A DNA stretch of 27,469 bases, taken from assembly GCA_964390695.1 (NCBI GenBank), contig CAYMKI010000027.1:1-27469 (forward strand), read 5' to 3'. This document shows positions 7,374-15,301 of this stretch, piece after piece (the first letter of the stretch is position 1; each line of letters begins with the position of its first letter). A program made the translations under genes and the position numbers. A model generated the notes under the pieces. The model saw only the letters and a program-made list of their open reading frames with translations, searched no databases and had not been told where the DNA came from. The DNA is from CAWACC01 sp964390695 (GTDB lineage: Bacteria; Chlamydiota; Chlamydiia; Chlamydiales; Parachlamydiaceae).

Positions 7374-9788
7374 TTAAGATTTAAGCGCTTTCATGGTGCC
7401 TTTTTTCAAGCTTAAATCTTGCGGTCGACGACCTTGATTGTCGTATATTTCCAAAGAAGCTCCATGCTCAAGTAGAAGGGGAATAAGTTTGACTTTATCC
7501 AGTCTAGCTGCAATATGTAAAGGTGTTTGTCCTTTGGCATTTTGAGCATTAACATCTATATTGAACTTGAATAGCTCATGGAATATAGGCGCTATGTCGT
7601 TAAATTTTTTCACGATCAAATGCAGAGGGGTATTTCCTTTTTTATCTACAGCTTTGACAGAATTCCTGTTTACCAAAGCAGAACTGTCATTTTTATGCTT
7701 CAAATCTAATTCATTTATTAACGACATATCAGCTTCATCTAAGGATTCTGTTTCCATGTAGTTGTCCTCAGGCTGCAAGCCATCCGTTTCATTAAGGGGT
7801 CTTTCTCCTGATGTTTGTTCAGCTGGTGATGAAATAGAGGTGTTAGGATCAGTAGTATTGGTGGTAGTAGATGTTGAGGTTGAGAAGGAAGAAGAACTTG
7901 GAGTGGAAGATGAGGAAGAAGGAAAGAAATCATCCGATGTGCTTGCAGGAGTTTGATCAGAGCTAGGCGCAAAAGTCGGTTGTTCCGGATTTTCTTCTTC
8001 GGTATCAATATAGATGATTCGTCTTGATTTTTTTTCAGGCTCTTTCGGCTGGCTTAAAGGACGCTTAAATTTGAGCCGAGGTCTTTGGGGCGTCGCATCT
8101 GGTTCTTGGGTAGATATTGTGAGGGGCGGGCTTGCATCCACTGTTTCAGAGGAGGTGTCAACTTCCATGTTTAGATTAGGAGGCACTTCTGTACTCGTTG
8201 AGCTGGATGAGGAGCTTGGCAAGAGAAGTTCATTGGAAAAAAGTCCTGAGGAGTTATGAATAACCGGAGTGGCTGTGGATGCTTCCAGCGTCTCTTTTAT
8301 AAGGAGTTCTAAGTCGTCATGAGCGTTCTGCTGGTGCTCTTCGATTAAAGTGAGAAGAGAAATATAGATGTCGCTATGAGACGAATTTAATGCCAATTCA
8401 GTGATAACATCTTTTGGAAAAGGATTTCCTGACATAAAGTTTTTTAAGGTAGTTTGAAGTGACTGATTGTCTCTCTCATTTTGAGAAAGGGATTTAAGTA
8501 GATTCTCGATCGCTGCAGTAACATCATTTCCGGGTTTCGAAATATGCTTTAAATAACTGATCGATGCAGTTTGAAGAAACAAATTGGGTATGATTGAAGT
8601 ATAAGGTTTAACGCAAACATTGCAAGTTTTGCTATTTTTTTGACTAAAGGCATCCAGAATGCCTTCCTTGTTGAAGTTGTGACCGCATGGAACAAGTTGG
8701 TAAGCATTTTTTAAAAACTGTTTGGTGAGAGGACATATTATATCAGCTAACTGAACGACATTTAAAAATTTTATGCGAAGTTCTGGTGTAGGGTTTGCTA
8801 AAGGAGTTGTTGAATGCGTTGAAGATGTTGTTTGAACTGTTGTTTTGGATCCTGTGGGGTGTATCCAAGGTTGAAGCGTGCTTGAGTTTGAATGTTCTGT
8901 AACATCAGATGATGATGACGGGGCAGAAGTCGGGAATTGTGTTGGATGAGGCAATAACCGTGCACTTATGGAATTAGTGGATGCCGGTATGATAGGTGCA
9001 GATGAGGGGGAGAATTGAGGAGGAATCGACGATAACAAAGGAGTTCTTGGAAAGTGTAAGGGAATTGACGGTGTAGTAGAATGGATGTTGGTACGAGCAG
9101 GTGGTCTTCCAGGAGGTGTTAAAGATGTGTTTATGTGTGGAAGGGAGGAAATAGCAGGGGTTGAAGGAGGAAATGGGGCAGAAGCTTGGGCAGGGAGAGC
9201 TGGGTTTAGGGTCTCTTTTGATAGGGTTTCATAAAAATCACAATATTCTAAGAAGAGTTTATAAACCGGCATGAGTATGCGATGCTCGGCGGTGGTGATG
9301 ATCATTTTGCTGAGTTGTTCTTTGATGTTTTCGGGTTCACCAGTCTTGAGGAAAGATGCAAATATCTCGTCGATCTGTTTTTTTTCAGTTTCAGGGAGTT
9401 TTTCAATTTCGCCTTGGATGGCGGTGGATAAGTTGTGGTTTTGATATAGATGAATATTAATCGAATCAGTGAATTTTTTGACGAACAGATTCTCCACTGC
9501 AAAGGTATATACTCTTGAGCAATCAGGACATTTTTTTACTTTTGTTTCGCTCAAGGATTTTACCAACCTAAAACTGCCAAACGTATGCCCGCAAGGGGAT
9601 AGCAGCATAGGATCTTTGTATTGCCCTTTTAGTGCTGTTTTTAAATGCATATTATTATGCGAAAACTGTGCGCTATCTGGATTGATGGCTTTAAATTTTG
9701 AAGGATTTACCTGTATTGGGGTCTCAAAGCTATTATGATTAGATGTCGAACTAGAGGTGAATTGGCTAGAGGTAAAGCTAGTGCTCAT
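7374..9788 (-). CDS. Double U-box/RING-like, ankyrin-repeat protein 1 (candidate host-directed E3 ubiquitin ligase)
   Basis: An 804-residue protein. In order: a polar Ser/Thr/Asn-rich N-terminus (1-25); a shared KFKAINPDS segment; U-box-like domain 1 at about 59-105 (C66-G-H68, C87-x2-C90); a helical stretch to about 194; a Pro/Ser/Thr-rich linker; U-box-like domain 2 at 348-404 (C352, C368-G-H370, C389-x2-C392, ending SIIPNLFLQ); a second helical stretch to 502; a long Ser/Thr linker with poly-Ser runs; a basic motif K575-R576...K586-K587-S-R-R590; an acidic patch; then two ankyrin repeats and a partial third (711-804, GNTPLHL, GQTPLHIAARLD). No signal peptide or membrane segment is visible. 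U-box domains recruit E2 ubiquitin-conjugating enzymes, which bacteria lack, so a role in the host after secretion is inferred. AAGGAG precedes the ATG. It is the last of three tandem paralogues in transcription order. Confidence 0.85.
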   Translation of the reverse strand: MSTSFTSSQFTSSSTSNHNSFETPIQVNPSKFKAINPDSAQFSHNNMHLKTALKGQYKDPMLLSPCGHTFGSFRLVKSLSETKVKKCPDCSRVYTFAVENLFVKKFTDSINIHLYQNHNLSTAIQGEIEKLPETEKKQIDEIFASFLKTGEPENIKEQLSKMIITTAEHRILMPVYKLFLEYCDFYETLSKETLNPALPAQASAPFPPSTPAISSLPHINTSLTPPGRPPARTNIHSTTPSIPLHFPRTPLLSSIPPQFSPSSAPIIPASTNSISARLLPHPTQFPTSAPSSSSDVTEHSNSSTLQPWIHPTGSKTTVQTTSSTHSTTPLANPTPELRIKFLNVVQLADIICPLTKQFLKNAYQLVPCGHNFNKEGILDAFSQKNSKTCNVCVKPYTSIIPNLFLQTASISYLKHISKPGNDVTAAIENLLKSLSQNERDNQSLQTTLKNFMSGNPFPKDVITELALNSSHSDIYISLLTLIEEHQQNAHDDLELLIKETLEASTATPVIHNSSGLFSNELLLPSSSSSSTSTEVPPNLNMEVDTSSETVDASPPLTISTQEPDATPQRPRLKFKRPLSQPKEPEKKSRRIIYIDTEEENPEQPTFAPSSDQTPASTSDDFFPSSSSSTPSSSSFSTSTSTTTNTTDPNTSISSPAEQTSGERPLNETDGLQPEDNYMETESLDEADMSLINELDLKHKNDSSALVNRNSVKAVDKKGNTPLHLIVKKFNDIAPIFHELFKFNIDVNAQNAKGQTPLHIAARLDKVKLIPLLLEHGASLEIYDNQGRRPQDLSLKKGTMKALKS

Positions 9789-9856
9789 AAAAACATCTCC
9801 TTAAATTAATTATTCTAAGTATGATTTCAGTAGTTGAAAAATAAAAATATCTACCC

Positions 9857-9886
9857 AGGGCCGGAGGTGACTATTCATCACCCCCT
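9857..9886 (-). terminator. Putative terminator hairpin after the second double U-box gene
   Basis: On the minus strand AGGGGGTGA-TGAATAG-TCACCTCC...CCCT folds into an interrupted stem. A T-rich stretch (ATATTTTTATTTTT) follows about 12 bases later. It lies 52 bases after the stop at 9938. Confidence 0.4.
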
Positions 9887-9937
9887 ATAAAACATAAGAT
9901 GGTCAACATCTTGGTTTGACAGTATCACATTGAGATC

Positions 9938-12157
9938 TTAAGCTTTAAGTGCTTTTTTAGCCTCGTCGGTTTTGGCCAAATCTAACGGTCGACGTCCTTT
10001 ATTATCCTCTAGATCGAGAGAAGCCCCATTTTCTAGTAGAAATTTTATCATGATGGGATTATTGGAACGTGCCGCTATGTGCAGAGGGGTTTGTCCCTTT
10101 TTATTCTGAGCATTGTAATTGATAGAGTAGTTAACAATTTCTTTGAATATATGTGATTTAATAGTATATTTTTTTACCATTAAGTGCAGGGGGGTATTGC
10201 CTTTTTTATCAACGGCAAAAAGTGTACGTTCGTTTACCCAAGGAGTGCAATCTTGTTTCCTGCTCGATTTAAGCTTGTTAATTAAGGTCAAATCTAAATC
10301 TTCAGTGTCTTCTGTTTGCTTGTCATTATCTTCCGACTGTATATCGTGGATATCCTCAGGGGTATTTTCCTGTTCTGTATTATCTGCTGGTGGAGCAGAA
10401 GATGAAGGCGCCGTCTGGGTTGTGATTGTAGAGGTGGTGGTAGAGCTAGTTGTTGTGCTGGTAGAGGATACTGAGGAACTATTTCCTGAATTAATTGCAC
10501 TGGGCAGTGGTGCTGTATCTGTTAGACCCTGATGTGCAAGGGGTGCTTGTTCATTGTCTTTACTGATTAGACGTCCTTTTTTAGCTTGTGGTAAATCGGG
10601 CTGAGTTAAATGACGTTTTAATGTGGGAACGGATGTACTGGATGCAGAATCTGGTACGCTTGAAAAAGCAGAGCTTGTTGGGCTGAAATCAAGGGTTTCT
10701 TGGGCATTATCGACTTCCATCAAGGAGTCACCTGCAGATTCAGAACCCGCAGAGCTTGATGAGGAGTTTGTCAGTAATGGCTGGTTCATGGAGGAATCGG
10801 ATGGGTTCTGATTGGTAGCTACTGCTGAAGAGGCTTCCAGAGTTTCATTTACAAGCAGCTTGAAATCATTTCTTGCGTTTTCAGTATACTGGTCCATTAT
10901 TGTTAAAACAGTTAAAAAGATGTCGCTATTAGAGGAGTTTAAAGCCAATTCTAAGATCTCATTTTTCGAAATGGGTAATCCTGTAAGGAAGGACCTGAGA
11001 TTCTGGTTGAGCTGCAGATTCTGCCTTTCCTCCTGAGGAAGTTTTTTAAATTCGTTGTAGATTTCTACATGTATGTCTCGTTTTGGTTTTGCTGCACATA
11101 GCAAATAATTACATACTACGTTTTTAAGAAATAGATTTTGAATAATGGAAGTATATGGGGAGGCACAAACGGCACATATTTTGTTTCTTTTGTGTGTATA
11201 AAAATCCAAAATGCCTTGCTTGTTAAAGGTATGACCGCATGGAACAAGTTGATAGGGATCTTGCATAAAGGACTGTGTGAGAGGACATATTAAATCCGCT
11301 AATTGAACGACTTGCAAAAACTTTAATTTCTCATATTCCGTAATGCTTTCAACAGAACTGGGGCAATTTCCTGCAGGAGGAGTGGTTTGGGTTTTATTAA
11401 CGGCCGGGAATGGCACGGAAGATGGGGTATTGCTTGTATTTGGAGGCGTAGTTCCAGAAGATGTCGCAGATGCGCTTGGATGAGAGGGAATAGAGGCTAT
11501 AGCATGAGCCGGAGGGGTTTGAATCAGGGGTGTGGCTGTTTGCGGTGGTTTAGATATCTTGTTGAAAGAAGCTAGCATTGAATTTGAATAAAAAATTTTA
11601 AGTTTTATACAGAGCTTAAAGATAGGCATGAATGTGTTGTGATCCGCTGTCGTTATCATCAACATGCAGATTTGTTTAATGGCGTTATCAGATTCGCCCC
11701 CCTTTAGGAATAATTCAAATATTTCCTTGAATTTTGTTTTTCCGGTGTCCGGGAGTTTCTCTATTTCAGCTTGAATTTGGGCGTAAAGGGGAGAGTTTTG
11801 AAGTATGTTTAATTTTACCGAGTTTATAAATTTATTGAAAAATAGATGGTCGACAGCGAAGGTATATACCTTAGCACAGTCTGGGCATCTTTTTTCTTTA
11901 GTCGCACGCAAAGATCTATCGAGTTCATTATATGAAACTGTATGCCCGCAAGGGTTAAGGAGCATGGGTGTTATTAACAAGTTTTTTTGTACTGTAGATG
12001 TAAGATTTTGAAATTTAACGACCTCACTTAGCATGACACTTTCCGGATTGATGACTTTAAATCTGGAAGATTTTGCTTGTAAAGGGGTGCCGAGATGATT
12101 TGCATTTGTTATTGAATTCGACGGATTATTTTCGTAAGGGGTTATGTTAGGGTTCAT
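9938..12157 (-). CDS. Double U-box/RING-like, ankyrin-repeat protein 2
   Basis: A 739-residue paralogue. I start it at the ATG at 12157 rather than the in-frame ATG at 12193. CAGGAG lies 8-10 bases before 12157, nothing similar precedes 12193, and the N-terminus then lines up with its paralogues. Domains: polar N-terminus; SRFKVINPES at 31-40; U-box-like 1 with C70-G-H72 and C91-x2-C94; helices to about 190; short Pro/Ser/Thr linker; U-box-like 2 at about 289-345 (ICPLTQSFMQDPYQLVPCGH, C328-x2-C331); helices to 441; Ser/Thr linker carrying the basic motif K514-R515-x10-K526-K-G-R529 and a TSTTTSSTTTSTITT tract; acidic stretch; ankyrin repeats over the last 95 residues (GNTPLHLMVKKY, GQTPLHIAARSN). 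Of the three, this has the shortest first linker. Host ubiquitin-ligase function is inferred, as for its neighbours. Confidence 0.85.
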   Translation of the reverse strand: MNPNITPYENNPSNSITNANHLGTPLQAKSSRFKVINPESVMLSEVVKFQNLTSTVQKNLLITPMLLNPCGHTVSYNELDRSLRATKEKRCPDCAKVYTFAVDHLFFNKFINSVKLNILQNSPLYAQIQAEIEKLPDTGKTKFKEIFELFLKGGESDNAIKQICMLMITTADHNTFMPIFKLCIKLKIFYSNSMLASFNKISKPPQTATPLIQTPPAHAIASIPSHPSASATSSGTTPPNTSNTPSSVPFPAVNKTQTTPPAGNCPSSVESITEYEKLKFLQVVQLADLICPLTQSFMQDPYQLVPCGHTFNKQGILDFYTHKRNKICAVCASPYTSIIQNLFLKNVVCNYLLCAAKPKRDIHVEIYNEFKKLPQEERQNLQLNQNLRSFLTGLPISKNEILELALNSSNSDIFLTVLTIMDQYTENARNDFKLLVNETLEASSAVATNQNPSDSSMNQPLLTNSSSSSAGSESAGDSLMEVDNAQETLDFSPTSSAFSSVPDSASSTSVPTLKRHLTQPDLPQAKKGRLISKDNEQAPLAHQGLTDTAPLPSAINSGNSSSVSSTSTTTSSTTTSTITTQTAPSSSAPPADNTEQENTPEDIHDIQSEDNDKQTEDTEDLDLTLINKLKSSRKQDCTPWVNERTLFAVDKKGNTPLHLMVKKYTIKSHIFKEIVNYSINYNAQNKKGQTPLHIAARSNNPIMIKFLLENGASLDLEDNKGRRPLDLAKTDEAKKALKA

Positions 12158-12201
12158 AAAAAAACTCCTGGAATTATATTGTAAAGAAATCAATTTTATA
12201 A

Positions 12202-12232
12202 ACTTATTTACATTAAAGCAATGTAAATAAGT
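12202..12232. repeat. 13-bp perfect hairpin upstream of paralogue 2
   Basis: ACTTATTTACATT (12202-12214) and AATGTAAATAAGT (12220-12232) are exactly complementary around a 5-base AAAGC loop. It lies 45 bases upstream of the start at 12157 and could be an operator, a 5'-UTR structure or part of the upstream gene's termination region. Confidence 0.55.
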
Positions 12233-12266
12233 GTTCTGTAACTATTCACCACGCATCATAAAAAAT

Positions 12267-12331
12267 AAGCTATTGAACTACAGAGCCCACAGAGAACACA
12301 GAGAGATGTAAAATCTGTGGTTCAATAAGTT
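12267..12331 (-). terminator. Putative terminator after the third double U-box gene
   Basis: A 17-base arm at 12315-12331 and its near-complement at 12267-12283 (14 of 17 positions) form a stem. On the minus strand this is followed directly by TTATTTTTTATG. It starts 27 bases beyond the stop at 12358. Confidence 0.5.
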
Positions 12332-12357
12332 AGAATTTTTGTACAGTATTGTTCATA

Positions 12358-14754
12358 TTAAGATTCGAACGCCTCTATGGCTTTCTCTTCTGTAGCCAAA
12401 TCTTGAGGACGACGCCCTTCATTATCTAAAATATCGGGAGAAGCCCCATGATTTAGGAGAAAGGCTATAATTTTGGGCTTATTCATTTCAGCTGCTATAT
12501 GCAAAGGGGTTTGACCCATCTCATTCTGTGCATTGTAATCGATATCGTAGTTTTCTATTTTGTAGAATATAGATGCCAACCAGGTAAATTTTATTACCAT
12601 CAAATGTAGGGGTGTGTTACCGTTTTCGTCAACAGCTTTGAGAGAAAATGCATTTACTAAAGAGGAGTAATCACTGCGATGAGCCTTTTTTAGCTTGTTT
12701 ATTAAGGTCATATCGGCCGCTTCGACAACATCTGTCTCCATAGCTTCCTCTTCCGGCTGCATAGGTTCGACAACATTATTGCCGATATACGCATTAGCTG
12801 GTTCATCGTCATATAGGTCAGGGGAGGGAGGTGCAGCAGTAGTTGCTGAAGATGTGTTGAAGGAAGCGTCTGTTGATTGTTCCTGTGCATTTAACGTTGT
12901 ATTTTGTTGTTCCGGGTTTTCCACTTCTGTATTAAGGTCGCTTGTACGTGCTGATTTAGCAGGAGGATATTCCGGCTGGCTTAATGGACGCTTCGATATG
13001 AACTTAATCATATGCTTTTTGCGAATTGAGTTGGACTCTTGAGTTGAAGTTAAGCGAATGGGACTAGCCTCAGGACTTTCAGAGGGTGTCTCAGTGCTTG
13101 CTGAAGAATTACTTTCACCTTCTAACCTATTAGATTGTGATGAAGAGCTGGGCATTGTAGGCGTACTCATAGAGCTCTCTGTACTTACTTGGAGGACGTT
13201 ACTACCTAAAGGGGATTCAAGAGTATCTTTGATGTATAAATCGATATCTTCTCTTGCATTAGTCCTATGTTCTTCGATTAATTTAAGCAGAGGTAATAAA
13301 AGCTCGCTATGTGGAGAATTTAAAGCATATAGGGATAAGTCAGTAGTGTTTGAAATGTTTCCGGATAAAAAATCATGTAGGCATTTTCCTAGAAGAGCAT
13401 TCTCTCTTTCTGCTTGAGGGAGGGATTGATGTAGCTGGCGAATGGTTTCTGCGGTATCTTTTCCAGGTGTTAATAGCGCCTGTAAAAACGAAGATACTGT
13501 TGATTTAACAAGCAAATTTTGTATGATGGCCGTGTAAGGTTGAGAACAATGCGTGCAATTTTTGGTTCTTGTTTGTTTAAATGCTTCAAGAATACCTTGC
13601 TTGTTAAAATTGTGGCCGCAGGGAACTAGTTGATAGGGATCAATCATAAATTTCTTGGTCAGCGGGCATATTAGATCCGCGATTTTTACTACCTGTAAAA
13701 ATTTCATTTTTTTCCATGAAGTCAATTCTGCAACAGAATTTCCGGTGTTGCTTGATTTTGATGTCTGGTCTGTGTTGTTAACTGTAAGTGGAGGCTGCAA
13801 ACCTTGAAAATTATTTGTTGTCGTTGTTGAGCTTAGCGCAGCAGAGCTATAGGTAGTGACAGGATTGGTTGGTGGAGGGGTAGATTGGGGAGCGCCGTTG
13901 GTCGTATAAGTAATTCTACTTGGAAGTATTGCAGTTGAAGCTGGTGATAGATGAGGACGCAAAGGCGATGCCTGATAGGGAGTTGATGATGACGTTGTAG
14001 GAATCATGGCAGTAATTGAACGCGTATTGCTTGTAGGGCGCACAATAGCGTTAGATTGGGGTAGAGAGGTTCGAGAGGATGTTGCAGGGATATTTGTAGA
14101 TGCTTGCGTGGGTTGTTTTTGTTGCTGCGTTTGATTTGGCAAGCTGGGAGTAGGTGTTTTATTCAGTGCGTGAAGGACTTTATCATAATATTTACTGTAT
14201 TCAACCAAAAGTGTGTACAGGGGCATTAGGGTGCGATGATCGGATGAGGTTATGATCATTCTGCTCAATATACTCATAGCTTCGGAGATATTACCAGACT
14301 TCAAAATTGAATCTAGAGCTTTCTCGATTTCTGCTTTTTCAGGACTTGGGAGTTTTTTAATTTCATCTTGTATTGCAGATGATCCGGGATGGGCTTGGAA
14401 AAGATTTACCTTGAACGCATCGCCAAACTGTTTTGCAAATAGATTCTCAACGGCGAAGGTATAAACTTTTGCGCAAACAGGGCATTTTTTTTCTTGGGTT
14501 TCAAACATCGATTTTAGTAATTTTTTTTGTGTACTCGTATGACCGCAAGGTAAATAAATAAAGGGAATATGCAAGCTCACTATTATTACTCTCTCTAGTG
14601 GCAAACCTGAATTATTTAAATTATCCAATGTTATATTGTCTGGTTCGATGACTTTAAATCTTGATGTTCTGGTCTGAGTCGAAGCTTTAGTATTATTCAG
14701 GTTCAAGCTTGGATCAGAAGAATTATTTCCCGTTGGGTTATAGTCCGTATGCAT
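12358..14754 (-). CDS. Double U-box/RING-like, ankyrin-repeat protein 3
   Basis: A 798-residue paralogue and the first of the three in transcription order. Domains: Asn/Ser/Thr-rich N-terminus (MHTDYNPTGNNSSDPS); SRFKVIEPDN at 31-40; U-box-like 1 with C70-G-H72 and C91-x2-C94, whose DP-type strand has diverged (RVIIVSLHIPFIYLPCGH); helices to about 196; Gln/Ser/Thr/Pro linker; U-box-like 2 at about 361-415 (ICPLTKKFMIDPYQLVPCGH, C400-x2-C403); helices to 513; a second linker with poly-Ser and the basic motif K588-R589-x10-K600-S-A-R603; an acidic METDVVEAADMTLINKLK segment; ankyrin repeats from about 705 (GNTPLHLMVIKF, GQTPLHIAAEMN). The same order of shared motifs in all three genes indicates tandem duplication, while the linkers have diverged strongly. 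TAGGAG precedes the ATG and a plausible promoter lies at 14790-14818. Confidence 0.85.
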   Translation of the reverse strand: MHTDYNPTGNNSSDPSLNLNNTKASTQTRTSRFKVIEPDNITLDNLNNSGLPLERVIIVSLHIPFIYLPCGHTSTQKKLLKSMFETQEKKCPVCAKVYTFAVENLFAKQFGDAFKVNLFQAHPGSSAIQDEIKKLPSPEKAEIEKALDSILKSGNISEAMSILSRMIITSSDHRTLMPLYTLLVEYSKYYDKVLHALNKTPTPSLPNQTQQQKQPTQASTNIPATSSRTSLPQSNAIVRPTSNTRSITAMIPTTSSSTPYQASPLRPHLSPASTAILPSRITYTTNGAPQSTPPPTNPVTTYSSAALSSTTTTNNFQGLQPPLTVNNTDQTSKSSNTGNSVAELTSWKKMKFLQVVKIADLICPLTKKFMIDPYQLVPCGHNFNKQGILEAFKQTRTKNCTHCSQPYTAIIQNLLVKSTVSSFLQALLTPGKDTAETIRQLHQSLPQAERENALLGKCLHDFLSGNISNTTDLSLYALNSPHSELLLPLLKLIEEHRTNAREDIDLYIKDTLESPLGSNVLQVSTESSMSTPTMPSSSSQSNRLEGESNSSASTETPSESPEASPIRLTSTQESNSIRKKHMIKFISKRPLSQPEYPPAKSARTSDLNTEVENPEQQNTTLNAQEQSTDASFNTSSATTAAPPSPDLYDDEPANAYIGNNVVEPMQPEEEAMETDVVEAADMTLINKLKKAHRSDYSSLVNAFSLKAVDENGNTPLHLMVIKFTWLASIFYKIENYDIDYNAQNEMGQTPLHIAAEMNKPKIIAFLLNHGASPDILDNEGRRPQDLATEEKAIEAFES

Positions 14755-14789
14755 GTAAAACTCCTAGAATTAATTGATTATGGTATTAC

Positions 14790-14818
14790 ATTCTAATATT
14801 TAATAAACAAAAAAGCAA
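14790..14818 (-). promoter_or_regulatory. Putative sigma-70-type promoter for paralogue 3
   Basis: TTGCTT (14813-14818) and TAGAAT (14790-14795) are separated by 17 bases on the minus strand, giving a leader of about 30 bases before the ATG at 14754. Paralogue 1 has a similar TTAGAAT box and an AATTAATTtaAGGAG leader, so the 5' regions appear to have been duplicated with the genes. Confidence 0.4.
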
Positions 14819-15061
14819 CACAAATAAAAATACTTATGTTGAGCAGGATGTATAGTTATATTTTATGGATTGAAAAATAAATCAACGCTTTATACACCTT
14901 CATAAGGTGAGTTATTTAATCTGCTTTCAGTCATACTTGCTGGTATATATAGGTATGACAGGATGAACAAAATAGGCAGGAGATATAAAGGAATTTTGCT
15001 TAATCGAGGGAGTTGTCTATTAATAAATAACTTTCATCAGCCCAAAGGTGTGGAACGTAAT

Positions 15062-15083
15062 AGCCTAGGCATCGCCCTAGGCT
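15062..15083 (+). terminator. Terminator-like hairpin, plus strand, with no assigned gene
   Basis: An AGCCTAGG/CCTAGGCT stem with a 6-base loop is followed 13 bases later by a run of seven T (15097-15103). No plus-strand gene ends here, so it could end an unannotated RNA or be chance. The T-run belongs to the adjoining repeat element. Confidence 0.3.
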
Positions 15084-15090
15084 CTATAGA

Positions 15091-15288
15091 TTGTACTTTT
15101 TTTAGATGGTAAATAATTTGTTTTTAATTAAGAGCAGCTCGATAAGATACAGGCTTGAAAAAACCTAAGGTTACAGCCCAGGCCTCGCTCTGCTCGACCT
15201 GGGTTGTAAGATTTTGGCTTTTCAAACCTGTATGATTTCAACCAGTGCTGTTATTAATAAATTATCTACCATCTAAAAAAAAGCACAA
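15091..15288. repeat. 198-bp imperfect palindromic element, copy B (MITE-like)
   Basis: The outer arms 15091-15119 and about 15258-15288 are inverted repeats: TTGTRCTTTTTTT followed by AGATGGTARATAATTT, with only a T-run length difference and two substitutions. Inner arms share ATACAGG-TTGAAAA and TTACARCCCAGG in inverted order. At the exact centre is the 27-base hairpin 15177-15203 (CCCAGG/CCTGGG around CGCTCTGCTCGA). There is no open reading frame inside, so if mobile it would be non-autonomous. Target-site duplication was not evident. It is homologous to copy A at 7140-7252 in opposite orientation. Confidence 0.75.
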
Positions 15289-15301
15289 AAATGCAATCCT
15301 A

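Noticed and set aside
7739..8259. Several open frames on both strands over the Ser/Thr linkers of paralogue 1 (similar ones at 10143-10532, 12695-13042 and 13058-13417)
   Set aside because: Low-complexity TCN/ACN-rich coding sequence leaves other frames open by chance; products are Ser/Val/Glu-rich with no domains and no ribosome sites.
12158..12193. Twelve-residue N-terminal extension of paralogue 2 (start at 12193)
   Set aside because: No ribosome site precedes 12193, whereas CAGGAG is correctly placed for 12157, and the extension has no counterpart in the paralogues.
14963..15112. A 49-codon plus-strand frame (MNKIGRRYKGILL...)
   Set aside because: The GACAGG before the ATG is too close to serve as a ribosome site, the frame runs into the palindromic element, and the product resembles nothing I know.
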